A stretch of 11,536 bases of DNA, taken from the NCBI GenBank assembly GCA_031266115.1, contig JAISBQ010000028.1:1-11536 (forward strand), written 5' to 3'. Below the pieces are notes generated by a model, which was not told the DNA's origin, did not search any database, and worked only from the letters and a program-made list of their open reading frames with translations. Source of the stretch: Bifidobacteriaceae bacterium. Lineage in GTDB: Bacteria; Actinomycetota; Actinomycetes; Actinomycetales; WQXJ01. Below, in pieces: positions 1 to 6,563 of the stretch; within the stretch, counting starts at the first letter, position 1, and every line of letters begins with the position of its first letter. The position numbers and the translations under genes are program-made.

Positions 1-325
1 ACGTTGCGAGCGTGGCCCCCAAGGCGTGGGCGTGTCCTGCGATCATGATGTCGGTCGAACGTGCGTGTGCGCGCCGGGTTCGCCAAACGACCTCTGCGAC
101 GGTCGCGTATCCGGCCCCGGCCGCTCGGTCAAAGGGGAGCCAATCCAAGCCTGTGGCTTCGATAGCGCTGAGACGGGACCGGCGTCGCGCCCTTTCCTCG
201 GCGGTGGCGGCGACCCGCGCTCCGAAGGCGAGTTCGGCGTGGCTGAGTGCGCTGATCGCCCAAAGGTCGTCGGGCAACACCACGGCGTCGAGAGCGATGA
301 GGACCGATGTGTCGAGAAGAATCAC
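1..325 (-). CDS. vapC: VapC-type PIN-domain toxin (partial, C-terminus outside window)
   Basis: This is the toxin half of a type II toxin-antitoxin pair, expected to be a Mg2+-dependent endoribonuclease held inactive by the upstream-encoded antitoxin. 108 residues are visible. The N-terminus ILLDTSVLIAL is the PIN-domain opening with the first acidic residue D5. E31 in SALSHAELAFG and D92 in RSTDIMIAGHAHALG are the next two metal-binding acidic residues. The last motif and the C-terminus lie beyond base 1; PIN toxins are typically about 125-140 residues, so roughly 20-30 residues are missing. The start is GTG at 325-323, overlapping the antitoxin stop as GTGA. That spacing implies translational coupling and explains why there is no separate ribosome binding site. 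The family assignment is firm; the RNA target cannot be inferred. Confidence 0.88.
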   Translation of the reverse strand, partial: MILLDTSVLIALDAVVLPDDLWAISALSHAELAFGARVAATAEERARRRSRLSAIEATGLDWLPFDRAAGAGYATVAEVVWRTRRAHARSTDIMIAGHAHALGATLAT

Positions 326-594
326 TCGCGCTCCCACGGGTCTGACACGGTCTGGGAGGCCCGCCATTCCCGCAGTTCCTCAAGCCATCCGGTGTCGTCC
401 GCCTCTAAGTGGCCGAGTCTGGACAAGAACACGGACCCCTTCATCGAACGCCTCCCGCCGTCGGGGTTGGCGACCGGAACGAGGCGGGCCGCCGGACGCC
501 CCTGCACAGTCACATCGATGGTCTCGCCAGCCTCGACGCGCCGTATCAAGGCGCTTGCGTCGTGTCTCAATTCTCTGATTCCAACGGCAGCCAC
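322..594 (-). CDS. vapB: Phd/YefM-family antitoxin of the VapBC-type module
   Basis: This 90-residue antitoxin is expected to bind and block the PIN toxin encoded directly downstream and to repress its own promoter. Residues 1-42 have the Phd/YefM pattern: AAVGIRELRHDASALIRRV, then an EAGETIDVTVQGRPAARLVP strand-turn, the usual N-terminal dimer and DNA-binding fold. Residues about 50-90, rich in charged residues and Trp (GWLEEL, WRASQ, PWERE), are the likely toxin-binding tail. The start is GTG at 594-592, chosen because a promoter -10 box lies 6 bases before it, suggesting a leaderless message. The stop overlaps the vapC start by 4 bases. Phd/YefM-type antitoxins paired with PIN toxins are common in actinobacteria; the symbol is by function and is not a match to one subfamily. 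Confidence 0.87.
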   Translation of the reverse strand: MAAVGIRELRHDASALIRRVEAGETIDVTVQGRPAARLVPVANPDGGRRSMKGSVFLSRLGHLEADDTGWLEELREWRASQTVSDPWERE

Positions 595-600
595 GATCCC

Positions 601-630
601 AGCCTATCCACATCTGGGACACATGTGCAA
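601..630 (-). promoter_or_regulatory. Promoter and candidate operator of the toxin-antitoxin operon
   Basis: On the minus strand, TTGCAC (630-625) and TAGGCT (606-601) are separated by 18 bases. TAGGCT ends 6 bases before the vapB GTG, so transcription should begin at or next to the start codon. The spacer holds a perfect 8-bp palindrome CACATGTG (620-627) and a second half-site CACAT (609-613). CACAT/ATGTG form a 5-9-5 inverted repeat. Such palindromes over the promoter are typical of autoregulation by the antitoxin; the operator role is inferred. Confidence 0.55.
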
Positions 631-685
631 CGTCGGCGCGGCTGGTCTTGTCGCGGGCCGCTTTGGCCGGTGAACGGGTTGGCGA

Positions 686-730
686 CCGTGATTCGCTCGG
701 TCCGCTGGCCGTGATTCGAGTCCTCGGTCC
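686..730. repeat. Short imperfect direct repeat upstream of the tatA-like ORF
   Basis: CCGTGATTCG occurs at 686-695 and 709-718, each followed by CTCGGTCC (696-703 and, after a 4-base insertion, 723-730). This is a degenerate tandem duplication in the 279-base spacer between vapB and the tatA-like ORF. No gene in either direction is convincing here. The function is unknown. Confidence 0.4.
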
Positions 731-831
731 ACAGCGTGCTGCATCGCAATGCGACGGCGCTCCTGATGATCCTGATGACCACACGGCGCCAGTGCGTCGA
801 GGGACGCGGATAGCCACCCCGGCACGGCGGG

Positions 832-837
832 TACCCT
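832..837 (+). promoter_or_regulatory. Possible -10 box for the tatA-like/lipid kinase transcript
   Basis: TACCCT (832-837) fits the actinobacterial TANNNT -10 pattern and would place the transcription start near 844, about 30 bases before the ATG at 874. There is no recognisable TTG-type -35 at 17-18 bases, so this is a weak call. GCGGG (827-831) and CCCGC (850-854) flank it as a short inverted repeat. Confidence 0.35.
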
Positions 838-873
838 GGGGCGAGCAATCCCGCACTTGGAAGGTGAGGCGTC

Positions 874-969
874 ATGTTGTTGCGCGGCCACGAGGCGATC
901 CTGACTCTCCTCATCGTGACATTTGTCCTGGGATGGAAACGCCTCTTCGTGTTGGTTCGCGCGCGGTGA
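874..969 (+). CDS. 31-residue TatA-like single-span membrane peptide (truncated TatA?)
   Basis: This is a short ORF (ATG 874 to TGA 969) with a good ribosome binding site (GGAAGGTGAGG, 859-869). Its core EAILTLLIVTFVLGWKRL (residues 7-24) aligns without gaps to the TatA/TatE N-terminus. It has an acidic residue before the membrane span, about 12 hydrophobic residues, a hinge Gly at 20, then K-R-L and, three and five residues on, L and R where TatA has K-K-L-x-x-L-x-R. It lacks the rest of the amphipathic helix and the acidic tail that complete a normal TatA (about 55-95 residues). The TGA overlaps the GTG of the lipid kinase gene as GTGA, arguing that it is translated and coupled. Tat neighbourhoods are often next to helY in actinobacteria, which supports the homology, but no tatC is present here. 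It could be a decayed tatA remnant kept as a leader peptide, or an unrelated small membrane protein. Confidence 0.6.
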   Translation: MLLRGHEAILTLLIVTFVLGWKRLFVLVRAR

Positions 970-1916
970 AAGCGACCCTCGGGGTCGTCGTCAATCCGAC
1001 CGCGGGGGCAGGGCGGGGACAGGACCGCGGGTCGCGGGCCTTGGACCTGCTGGCCCGCTTGGGGTACGCCATCGTCGATTTCTCCGCTGAGGATGTGCAC
1101 CGGGCGGAGGCCAGCGCACGTCAAGGCATGGTGGACGGCATAGACGCGCTGGTGGTGGTGGGTGGAGATGGCATGGTGCACCTGGGCGTCAACCTCATGG
1201 CGATGACCAACCTGCCGCTCGGCATCGTCGCCGAAGGTACGGGAAACGACATCTCCCGCGGACTCGGCCTGCCGATCCGCGACGTCGACGCCTCGGTAGC
1301 GTGGATCGACCGAGCCTTGGCCGATGGCGGGAGGGTGATCGACGCTGTCCGGGTCACCGATCTCACCCACCACGGGATGGCGGAATGGTATGTGGGGGTG
1401 TTGTCGGCCGGATTCGACGCCGCCGTGAATGCCACCACCAATCGGATGCGTTGGCCGTCCGGCTCCGCCCGGTACGTGCGCGCGCTGCTCACCGAACTGG
1501 GGCGTTTGCGCCCCTTCGGCTATCGCATCGAGGTTGACGGTCAGGTCCACGAGTTTCCCGGCACTCTCGTCTCGGTGGCCAACGGCGTGGGGTTCGGGGG
1601 AGGGATGCTGATCGCCCCGAATGCCGAGTTTGATGACGGCCTGGTCGATGTTGTCCTGGCCGACGCCCTGACTCGCCGCGCGTTGCTCGCCGTGTTTCCC
1701 CGGGTATACAGGGGGACACACTTGAGCCACCCGGCGCTCAGCGTGGTGCGTGGCCGGGTGGTGACCTTGGAAACCCTGCCCGGCGTGGGTGCGCCGCCGC
1801 CGGCCGCCTACGCCGATGGCGAACCCCTGGGGCCCCTACCGTTGCGCTGCGAGGTGGTTCCGGGTGCCCTGCGTGTCCTGGCGCCGCCGCGGGCCGCCGC
1901 GGGCAGACTACGCTGA
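966..1916 (+). CDS. Diacylglycerol kinase-family lipid kinase
   Basis: This 316-residue protein of the diacylglycerol/sphingosine kinase catalytic fold (DagK/YegS type) is expected to phosphorylate a membrane lipid, such as diacylglycerol to phosphatidic acid, using ATP at the inner face of the membrane. Visible signatures are VVVNPTAG near residues 7-14, GGDGMVH (66-72, the GGDGT-type nucleotide loop), GTGND (91-95), SAGFDA (147-152), the glycine-rich ANGVGFGGGMLIAPNA block (205-220) with DDGLVDVV (223-230), and ADGE (283-286). The length is normal. The start is taken as GTG 966 because it overlaps the stop of the preceding small ORF and places NPTAG at the usual distance from the N-terminus. 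ATG 933 is an in-frame alternative without a visible ribosome binding site. The exact lipid substrate cannot be read from the sequence; mycobacterial relatives act on diacylglycerol in phosphatidylinositol mannoside turnover. Confidence 0.88.
   Translation: MKATLGVVVNPTAGAGRGQDRGSRALDLLARLGYAIVDFSAEDVHRAEASARQGMVDGIDALVVVGGDGMVHLGVNLMAMTNLPLGIVAEGTGNDISRGLGLPIRDVDASVAWIDRALADGGRVIDAVRVTDLTHHGMAEWYVGVLSAGFDAAVNATTNRMRWPSGSARYVRALLTELGRLRPFGYRIEVDGQVHEFPGTLVSVANGVGFGGGMLIAPNAEFDDGLVDVVLADALTRRALLAVFPRVYRGTHLSHPALSVVRGRVVTLETLPGVGAPPPAAYADGEPLGPLPLRCEVVPGALRVLAPPRAAAGRLR
1909..1914 (+). promoter_or_regulatory. Leaderless-type -10 box for helY
   Basis: TACGCT (1909-1914) is followed by 7 bases (GACCGCC) and then the helY GTG at 1922, the spacing expected when transcription starts on the start codon. 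The box overlaps the lipid kinase stop codon. No clear -35 is seen, and no Shine-Dalgarno sequence precedes the GTG. The gene may therefore have its own promoter in addition to read-through. Confidence 0.45.
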
Positions 1917-1921
1917 CCGCC

Positions 1922-4654
1922 GTGACCAGTCCGGCGGATTCCTATGCGGCGTTCCGCCGGAGGCAACACACCCAGCCGCTGGACGACTTCGAGGCGACCC
2001 TGCCGTTTCGGCTCGATCCCTACCAGCGCGAAGCCGCCGAAGCCGTCATGGACGGCCACGGCGCACTGGTGGCCGCCCCGACAGGAGCGGGTAAGACCGT
2101 GGTGGGCACGTTCGCGATCTCCCGTGCCCTCGACCGTGGCGAGAAGGCCTTCTACACCACCCCCATCAAGGCGCTGTCCAACCAGAAGTACCGCGAGTTC
2201 CTCGCCACGTTCGGTCACGAACGGGTGGGCCTGCTCACGGGCGATGTGGCGATCAACCCGAGGGCCGACATCGTCGTCATGACCACCGAGGTCTTGCGCA
2301 ACATGATGTACGCGCGATCCCCGGACCTGGACACGCTCGGGGTGGTGGTCCTCGACGAGGTCCACTACCTGGCCGATCGTTTCCGCGGGCCGGTCTGGGA
2401 GGAAGTCCTCATCCAGCTCCCCGAACGCGTGCAAGTGGTCTCGCTATCAGCGACGGTGTCCAACGCCGAGGAGTTCGGTGCGTGGCTCGCTGAGGTCCGC
2501 GGACACATGGCCGTCGTCGTCTCCGAGACCCGCCCCGTCCCCCTGTGGCAACACGTCCTGACCCGCGGCGGTCTGCTGGACCTGTACGTTCCCGGCCACG
2601 GCGACGATGACGGCCCGCGCCTCAACCCGGAGCTGGCCGCCCTCCACGCGTCTCGCCGCCGCGCGGGCGTGCCGCACGATCACCGCGGGCATAGCCGGGG
2701 TGGGTACGGCGCGCGGGGCGTGGATGGGGCGCTGCGCACCCCGCCGCGCTTCGCGGTGATCGAGACGCTCGACCGGGCCGGGCTGGCGCCGGCGATCTTT
2801 TTCGTGTTCTCCCGGGCGGGATGCGATCAGGCGGTGGCCCAATGCCATCAGGCGGGCCTGCGCCTGACGGACAGGGTCGAGCGGGCCGAGATTCGCGACA
2901 TCGTCGAGGCAAGCGTCGCGGCGATACCGGCGGGAGATCTCGACGTCCTCGGATACAGACCCTTCCTCGCCGCAGCCGAAGCCGGCTACGCGCCCCACCA
3001 TGCGGGAATGCTGCCCGTCTTCAAGCAAGCCGTCGAGATCGCCTTCGGCCAGGGACTGATCAAAGCGGTCTTCGCCACCGAGACGTTGGCGCTGGGCATC
3101 AACATGCCGGCCCGGACCGTAGTGATGGACCGGCTGGACAAATGGAATGGGTCCGAGCACGCCGCGTTGACCCCAGGGGAATACACCCAGCTGACCGGCC
3201 GGGCAGGGCGCCGCGGGATCGACGTGGAGGGGCACGCCGTGGTGGTGGTTCACCGGGACTTCGACCCCGAAGCCATGGCGTCGTTGGCATCCAAGCGGAC
3301 CTATCCGCTGCGTTCGGCGTTCCGTCCCACCTACAACATGGCGATCAACCTCATCGAACGGGTGGGCAGAGACAAGGCCAGGGACGTCCTGGAACTATCC
3401 TTCGCCCAGTTCCAGGCCGATAGGGCCGTGGTGGGTTTGGCCCGCGAGGTGCGCCACTACGACCAGGCGGTGGCCGGCTACACCGAGGCGATGGTGTGCC
3501 ACAAGGGGGACTTCGGCGAGTATGCCGCCATCCGCCACCAGATCGGGCTGCTCGAGAAGGAAGCATCACGGGCCTCGGCGGCCGCGCGCGCCGCGACCAA
3601 CGAGAAGGTGCTGCGGGGCTTGCGCCGCGGCGACATCGTCCGCGTGGGCCACGGCAAGTACAAGGGCACGGCACTCATCCTGGACCCTGGGCACGAGCCC
3701 GGCGACGAGGGACCGCGGCCCTTGGCATTGACACAGCGGGGGCCGGTGCGCCGGCTCGCCGCTCGTGACGTGTCGTCGGGATTGCACCTTCTTGCCACCC
3801 TCACCGTGCCCAAGCGATTCACCGGACGAGACCCGGCCTCCCGTGCCCAGATGGCCGCGATGGTGGAACGGGCGGTGCGCACGGCGCCCCGCGTTGACCC
3901 GCAGCCCTCGCCAGTACGCACGTCCTTAGAGACACAGATCGCCGAGCGTAGGGCTGCGCTTGCGGCTCACCCCTGCCACGCGTGCCCGGACCGGGAGACT
4001 CACGCACGGTGGGCCCGGCGCAAGGACCGGGCCGAGGAGGAACGCGGCCGGATCGTCGGCCGGATCGAGGGGCGCACCACGTCGGTAGCCCGGCGGTTCG
4101 ACAAGGTGTGTGAGGTCCTTCACAATGCCGGGTACATCGAGCAGGTGGAGGGGCGATGGCGCGCGAGCGCAGCGGGGCGCGTCCTGGCACGCGTCTACGC
4201 CGAGAGGGACATCGTCATCGCCGAGGGCATGAGGTCCGGGGTGTGGGCGCACCTGGATGCCGCGGATCTGGCCGGCGTGGTCACGTCCCTCGTCTTTGAG
4301 ACCAAGGAGGGGCCGGCGTTGTCGAGGCTACCCGGCTCGATGCGGCGGGCAGCCGAGGCGACGGCCGCCATCGCTGCCGAGGTGGCTGGGCGAGAACAGG
4401 CGGCGGGGCTGCCGGTCACGCCGCCGCCGGATGGGACGGCCTCGGCGGCTGTGGCCCGGTGGGCGCGGGGCGAGGACCTGGCGTCCGTCCTGGACGACAC
4501 GTTGTCGCCAGGAGACTTTGTCCGTCTGGCCTCTCAGCTGTTGGATGTCCTCGACCAGATCGCGGATGTTGCACCGGATCCGGTGCTGAGGGCGACGGCG
4601 CGCGAGGCATTCCGCGCGGTGCGCCGCGGGGTAGTGCTCGCTGCCGGGCCGTAA
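1922..4654 (+). CDS. helY: DEVH-box ATP-dependent RNA helicase (HelY, Ski2/Mtr4-like)
   Basis: This 910-residue superfamily 2 helicase is expected to unwind RNA using ATP in RNA processing or turnover. Motifs in order: YQREAAEAV (about 34-42), Walker A APTGAGKT (52-59), TTPIKALSNQKY (79-90), DEVH (145-148), SLSATVSNAEEF (174-185), FVFSRAGCD (294-302), PHHAG (358-362), FATETLALGINMPAR (384-398) and QLTGRAGRRGID (423-434). Together these are the complete helicase set. A basic, glycine-rich low-complexity insert lies at about 240-275 between the two RecA domains. The C-terminal half contains the KOW-like arch region (VRVGHGKYKGTALIL) and ends in a Ski2-type helical domain. The size matches mycobacterial HelY (about 906 residues). 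The GTG start lies 5 bases after the lipid kinase stop. In many actinobacteria helY is the last gene of the tatA-tatC group, consistent with the tatA-like ORF upstream. Confidence 0.93.
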   Translation: MTSPADSYAAFRRRQHTQPLDDFEATLPFRLDPYQREAAEAVMDGHGALVAAPTGAGKTVVGTFAISRALDRGEKAFYTTPIKALSNQKYREFLATFGHERVGLLTGDVAINPRADIVVMTTEVLRNMMYARSPDLDTLGVVVLDEVHYLADRFRGPVWEEVLIQLPERVQVVSLSATVSNAEEFGAWLAEVRGHMAVVVSETRPVPLWQHVLTRGGLLDLYVPGHGDDDGPRLNPELAALHASRRRAGVPHDHRGHSRGGYGARGVDGALRTPPRFAVIETLDRAGLAPAIFFVFSRAGCDQAVAQCHQAGLRLTDRVERAEIRDIVEASVAAIPAGDLDVLGYRPFLAAAEAGYAPHHAGMLPVFKQAVEIAFGQGLIKAVFATETLALGINMPARTVVMDRLDKWNGSEHAALTPGEYTQLTGRAGRRGIDVEGHAVVVVHRDFDPEAMASLASKRTYPLRSAFRPTYNMAINLIERVGRDKARDVLELSFAQFQADRAVVGLAREVRHYDQAVAGYTEAMVCHKGDFGEYAAIRHQIGLLEKEASRASAAARAATNEKVLRGLRRGDIVRVGHGKYKGTALILDPGHEPGDEGPRPLALTQRGPVRRLAARDVSSGLHLLATLTVPKRFTGRDPASRAQMAAMVERAVRTAPRVDPQPSPVRTSLETQIAERRAALAAHPCHACPDRETHARWARRKDRAEEERGRIVGRIEGRTTSVARRFDKVCEVLHNAGYIEQVEGRWRASAAGRVLARVYAERDIVIAEGMRSGVWAHLDAADLAGVVTSLVFETKEGPALSRLPGSMRRAAEATAAIAAEVAGREQAAGLPVTPPPDGTASAAVARWARGEDLASVLDDTLSPGDFVRLASQLLDVLDQIADVAPDPVLRATAREAFRAVRRGVVLAAGP

Positions 4655-4725
4655 GGTCGGCGTCGAACCCCAAACTTGAGGTTGACGACACGCCGGGGCG
4701 ACGCGCCGACCCCCGAGCGACCGGT

Positions 4726-4740
4726 CCGGCGACACGCCGG
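4726..4740 (+). terminator. Candidate hairpin terminator of helY
   Basis: CCGGCG (4726-4731), a loop of ACA, and CGCCGG (4735-4740) form a perfect 6-bp GC stem 72 bases after the helY stop. A T-rich patch (TCTTGGGTCTTTTC, about 4754-4767) follows but is not adjacent, so this would be an actinobacterial-style hairpin without a classical U-tail. It shares sequence with the 12-bp direct repeat of this spacer. Confidence 0.35.
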
Positions 4741-4783
4741 GCGATAGTGCTGGTCTTGGGTCTTTTCGCAGGTCAGAGCCCGT

Positions 4784-4812
4784 TTGGCTAACCGCGCTGG
4801 GCGGAGTAGCTT
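4784..4812 (+). promoter_or_regulatory. Possible upstream promoter of lnt-ppm1
   Basis: TTGGCT (4784-4789) and TAGCTT (4807-4812) with a 17-base spacer fit a housekeeping-sigma promoter. It would give a leader of about 180 bases that includes the 13-bp inverted repeat, ahead of lnt. A second, closer -10 box exists at 4988-4993, so two promoters may serve the operon. Confidence 0.35.
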
Positions 4813-4882
4813 GTGGTCCCGTCAGGTTTCGCGGGGCCGGGACACCGAATGTCGGCCGTGCCCCCGTGGGACGGATCAGATT

Positions 4883-4960
4883 GCCGGTCCGCACGTTCAC
4901 TAGACAACACCGGGGCACTGCACACTCGCCCTGCGCGGCCCGAAGGGCGTGCGGACCGGC
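4883..4960. repeat. 13-bp perfect inverted repeat upstream of lnt
   Basis: GCCGGTCCGCACG (4883-4895) and CGTGCGGACCGGC (4948-4960) are exact reverse complements separated by 52 bases. In RNA this would form a strong stem closing a structured loop. In DNA it would be two sites for a regulator. The second arm lies 27 bases before the lnt -10 box and 2 bases before a C9 run. Confidence 0.6.
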
Positions 4961-4987
4961 TACCCCCCCCCGGCTGGGCCGCGCCCG

Positions 4988-4993
4988 TATGCT
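4988..4993 (+). promoter_or_regulatory. Leaderless-type -10 box for lnt
   Basis: TATGCT (4988-4993) is followed by 7 bases (GGACGCC) and GTG at 5001. This supports GTG 5001 as the lnt start with transcription beginning at the start codon. The ATG at 4989 lies inside the -10 box and so is a less likely start. The -35 position falls in or near the C9 tract, with no TTG match. Confidence 0.5.
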
Positions 4994-5000
4994 GGACGCC

Positions 5001-6560
5001 GTGCCTGCGCCCGCCTCCCCCCGTATGCGACTCGTGTGGGTCGCGGTTGCCGCGACCGGCGGGGGAGTGGGGTACCTGGCGTTTCCGGGAATCGGCCTGT
5101 GGCCGGCAGGAATGATGGCCATCGCCGCGCTCATGTGCGCCGTGGACCGGCTTGGCTCGGCGATGGGCTACCTCGCCGCCTGCACCTTTGCGCTGACGTT
5201 GTTCGGCCCACTGCTGTGGTGGTCGGCAATCGCTGCCGGCGTCTGGCCCTGGGCGCTGCTCGTGGCGATGACCATGTCCCTGGTGGGATTGGTGGGCCTG
5301 GCCTGGCCGTGGGTCCGCCGGCTTCCCGGTATTCGGCGATCCCGCGTTCTCGGCGCCGTCGCGTTCGCGGCCATCTGGGCCGGTGTCGAAGAGCTGAGGG
5401 CCGTGGTTCCCTTGGGCGGGTTCCCGTGGGGGCGCCTCGCCTTCGCGCAGGCGGATTCGCCGATGGCGCACCTTGCCTGGCTCGGCGGGGCACCGTTGAC
5501 ATCGTTCGCGGTGGCATTCGCCGGTGCCCTACTGGCGGGAACGGCGGCCCACCTGCGGCTCGGGCGGACATGGGCGGCGTGTGGGGCAGCCGGCCTCGCC
5601 GTGGCCGTCGTGGTGGGGCCGGCTGCGATCGGCCTGGACGCGAGGTCCGAGCGGGGGTCGATGCGAGTAGCGGCCATTCAGGGTGGGGGAGAGGGCGATG
5701 TCCTGCCCGAGGGGGTCACCCGGGGCAGAGCTGTCTTCGACCTTCATGCGCGGCTCACCGAGGACGTGGCGCGCCAGCGGGGGCGTGGCGGCGTCGATGT
5801 CGTGCTGTGGCCCGAGGACTCGGTGGCGTTTGACTTGGGAGCCCATCGAGAGGTGGTCGAAGAACTCGCCGCGCTGGCGGGTGCGGTGGGTGCGCCGCTG
5901 CTGGTCGGGTCGACCGAATACCCGACCGACACCGAGCGATACAACGTCTCGTTGCTGATCGACGACGAGGGCCGGATCCTGGATCGCTACGCCAAGCGTC
6001 ACCCGGTGCCGTTCGGCGAGTACATGCCGTGGCGTTCGCTGGCGCGGCGGGTGACCGCGGCAGCGGACAGGGTCACGTGGGAGACGCTGCCCGGGGATGA
6101 GGTGGGTATCGTGGACCTGCCTGTAGCCAGGACGGGCGAGGCAGTGGCGATCGGGGAGATCATCTGCTTCGAGGTCGCCTACGATTCGCTCGTCCGTGAG
6201 GCTGTCGCCGGCGGGGCACAACTCGTCGCGGTCCAGACCAACAACGCGTCGTTCGGAACCTCCGCCGAATCGGAGCAGCAACTCGCTATGTCGCGCCTGC
6301 GCGCCATCGAACACGGACGGTCGATCATCCATATCTCGACGACGGGCGCCTCGGCGGTGATCTCGCCGGCCGGCATCGTCCTCGATGCGGCACCTGCCCA
6401 CACGCCGGCTGCAATGGTCGATACCGTGCCGCTGCGGACCTCGTTGACCCCGGCCACTCGCCATGGGCGGACGGTAGGGTGGGGGATCTCGGCGCTCGGC
6501 GGGGGTCTCTTCGTGGTGGGTGCCATCCACTCGCTCGGCCGCACCAGGCGAAGGAGTTGA
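5001..6560 (+). CDS. lnt: Apolipoprotein N-acyltransferase
   Basis: This 519-residue integral membrane enzyme transfers an acyl chain from phospholipid to the N-terminal cysteine of lipoproteins, the last step of lipoprotein maturation. Residues about 10-210 contain a run of hydrophobic membrane segments, with the family motif GGFPWG at 139-144. Residues about 220-475 are the nitrilase-type catalytic domain (RVAAIQGG at 222-229). The catalytic triad is visible: E272 in LWPEDS, K332 in YAKRHPVPFGEYMPWR, and C389 in IICFEVAYD. E340 matches the additional conserved Glu of the active site. A final hydrophobic segment (about 492-510) ends in a basic tail. The start was chosen from the leaderless promoter pattern; ATG 4989 and ATG 5025 are alternatives. 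The gene stops 3 bases before ppm1, so the two form an operon. In M. tuberculosis the two activities are fused in one protein. Confidence 0.94.
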   Translation: MPAPASPRMRLVWVAVAATGGGVGYLAFPGIGLWPAGMMAIAALMCAVDRLGSAMGYLAACTFALTLFGPLLWWSAIAAGVWPWALLVAMTMSLVGLVGLAWPWVRRLPGIRRSRVLGAVAFAAIWAGVEELRAVVPLGGFPWGRLAFAQADSPMAHLAWLGGAPLTSFAVAFAGALLAGTAAHLRLGRTWAACGAAGLAVAVVVGPAAIGLDARSERGSMRVAAIQGGGEGDVLPEGVTRGRAVFDLHARLTEDVARQRGRGGVDVVLWPEDSVAFDLGAHREVVEELAALAGAVGAPLLVGSTEYPTDTERYNVSLLIDDEGRILDRYAKRHPVPFGEYMPWRSLARRVTAAADRVTWETLPGDEVGIVDLPVARTGEAVAIGEIICFEVAYDSLVREAVAGGAQLVAVQTNNASFGTSAESEQQLAMSRLRAIEHGRSIIHISTTGASAVISPAGIVLDAAPAHTPAAMVDTVPLRTSLTPATRHGRTVGWGISALGGGLFVVGAIHSLGRTRRRS

Positions 6561-6563
6561 CCC

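Larger units (their letters stand above)
4655..5000. other. 346-base intergenic region between helY and lnt
   Basis: No convincing gene is present; open frames here have unlikely compositions. The region holds a 12-bp direct repeat CGACACGCCGGG (4686-4697 and 4730-4741), a compact GC hairpin (4726-4740), a possible upstream promoter (4784-4812), a 6-bp inverted repeat GTCCCG/CGGGAC (4816-4821 and 4838-4843), a 13-bp perfect inverted repeat (4883-4895 and 4948-4960), a run of nine C (4963-4971) and the lnt -10 box (4988-4993). Confidence 0.6.

Noticed and set aside
709..730. tRNA T-loop-like sequence GATTCGAGTCC
   Set aside because: The bases either side do not form a 5-bp T stem, and no anticodon arm or acceptor stem could be found on either strand.
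648..965. Long in-frame N-terminal extension of the lipid kinase
   Set aside because: The frame is open by GC bias only. It reads through the promoter region and the small tatA-like ORF, has no ribosome binding site, and the family normally begins a few residues before NPTAG.
567..1730. 387-codon open frame antisense to the lipid kinase
   Set aside because: Composition is His/Arg/Pro-rich without recognisable motifs, and it lies opposite a well-supported gene; a typical GC-rich shadow.
4866..5000. Upstream extension of lnt to ATG 4866
   Set aside because: It would add 45 residues rich in Arg and Pro that do not fit an Lnt N-terminus and would cross the inverted repeat and C9 run.
4813..5115. 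100-codon frame starting just after a -10-like box (TAGCTT)
   Set aside because: The predicted protein is Pro/Arg/Cys-rich, overlaps the start of lnt, and has no motif. The promoter is more likely to feed lnt.
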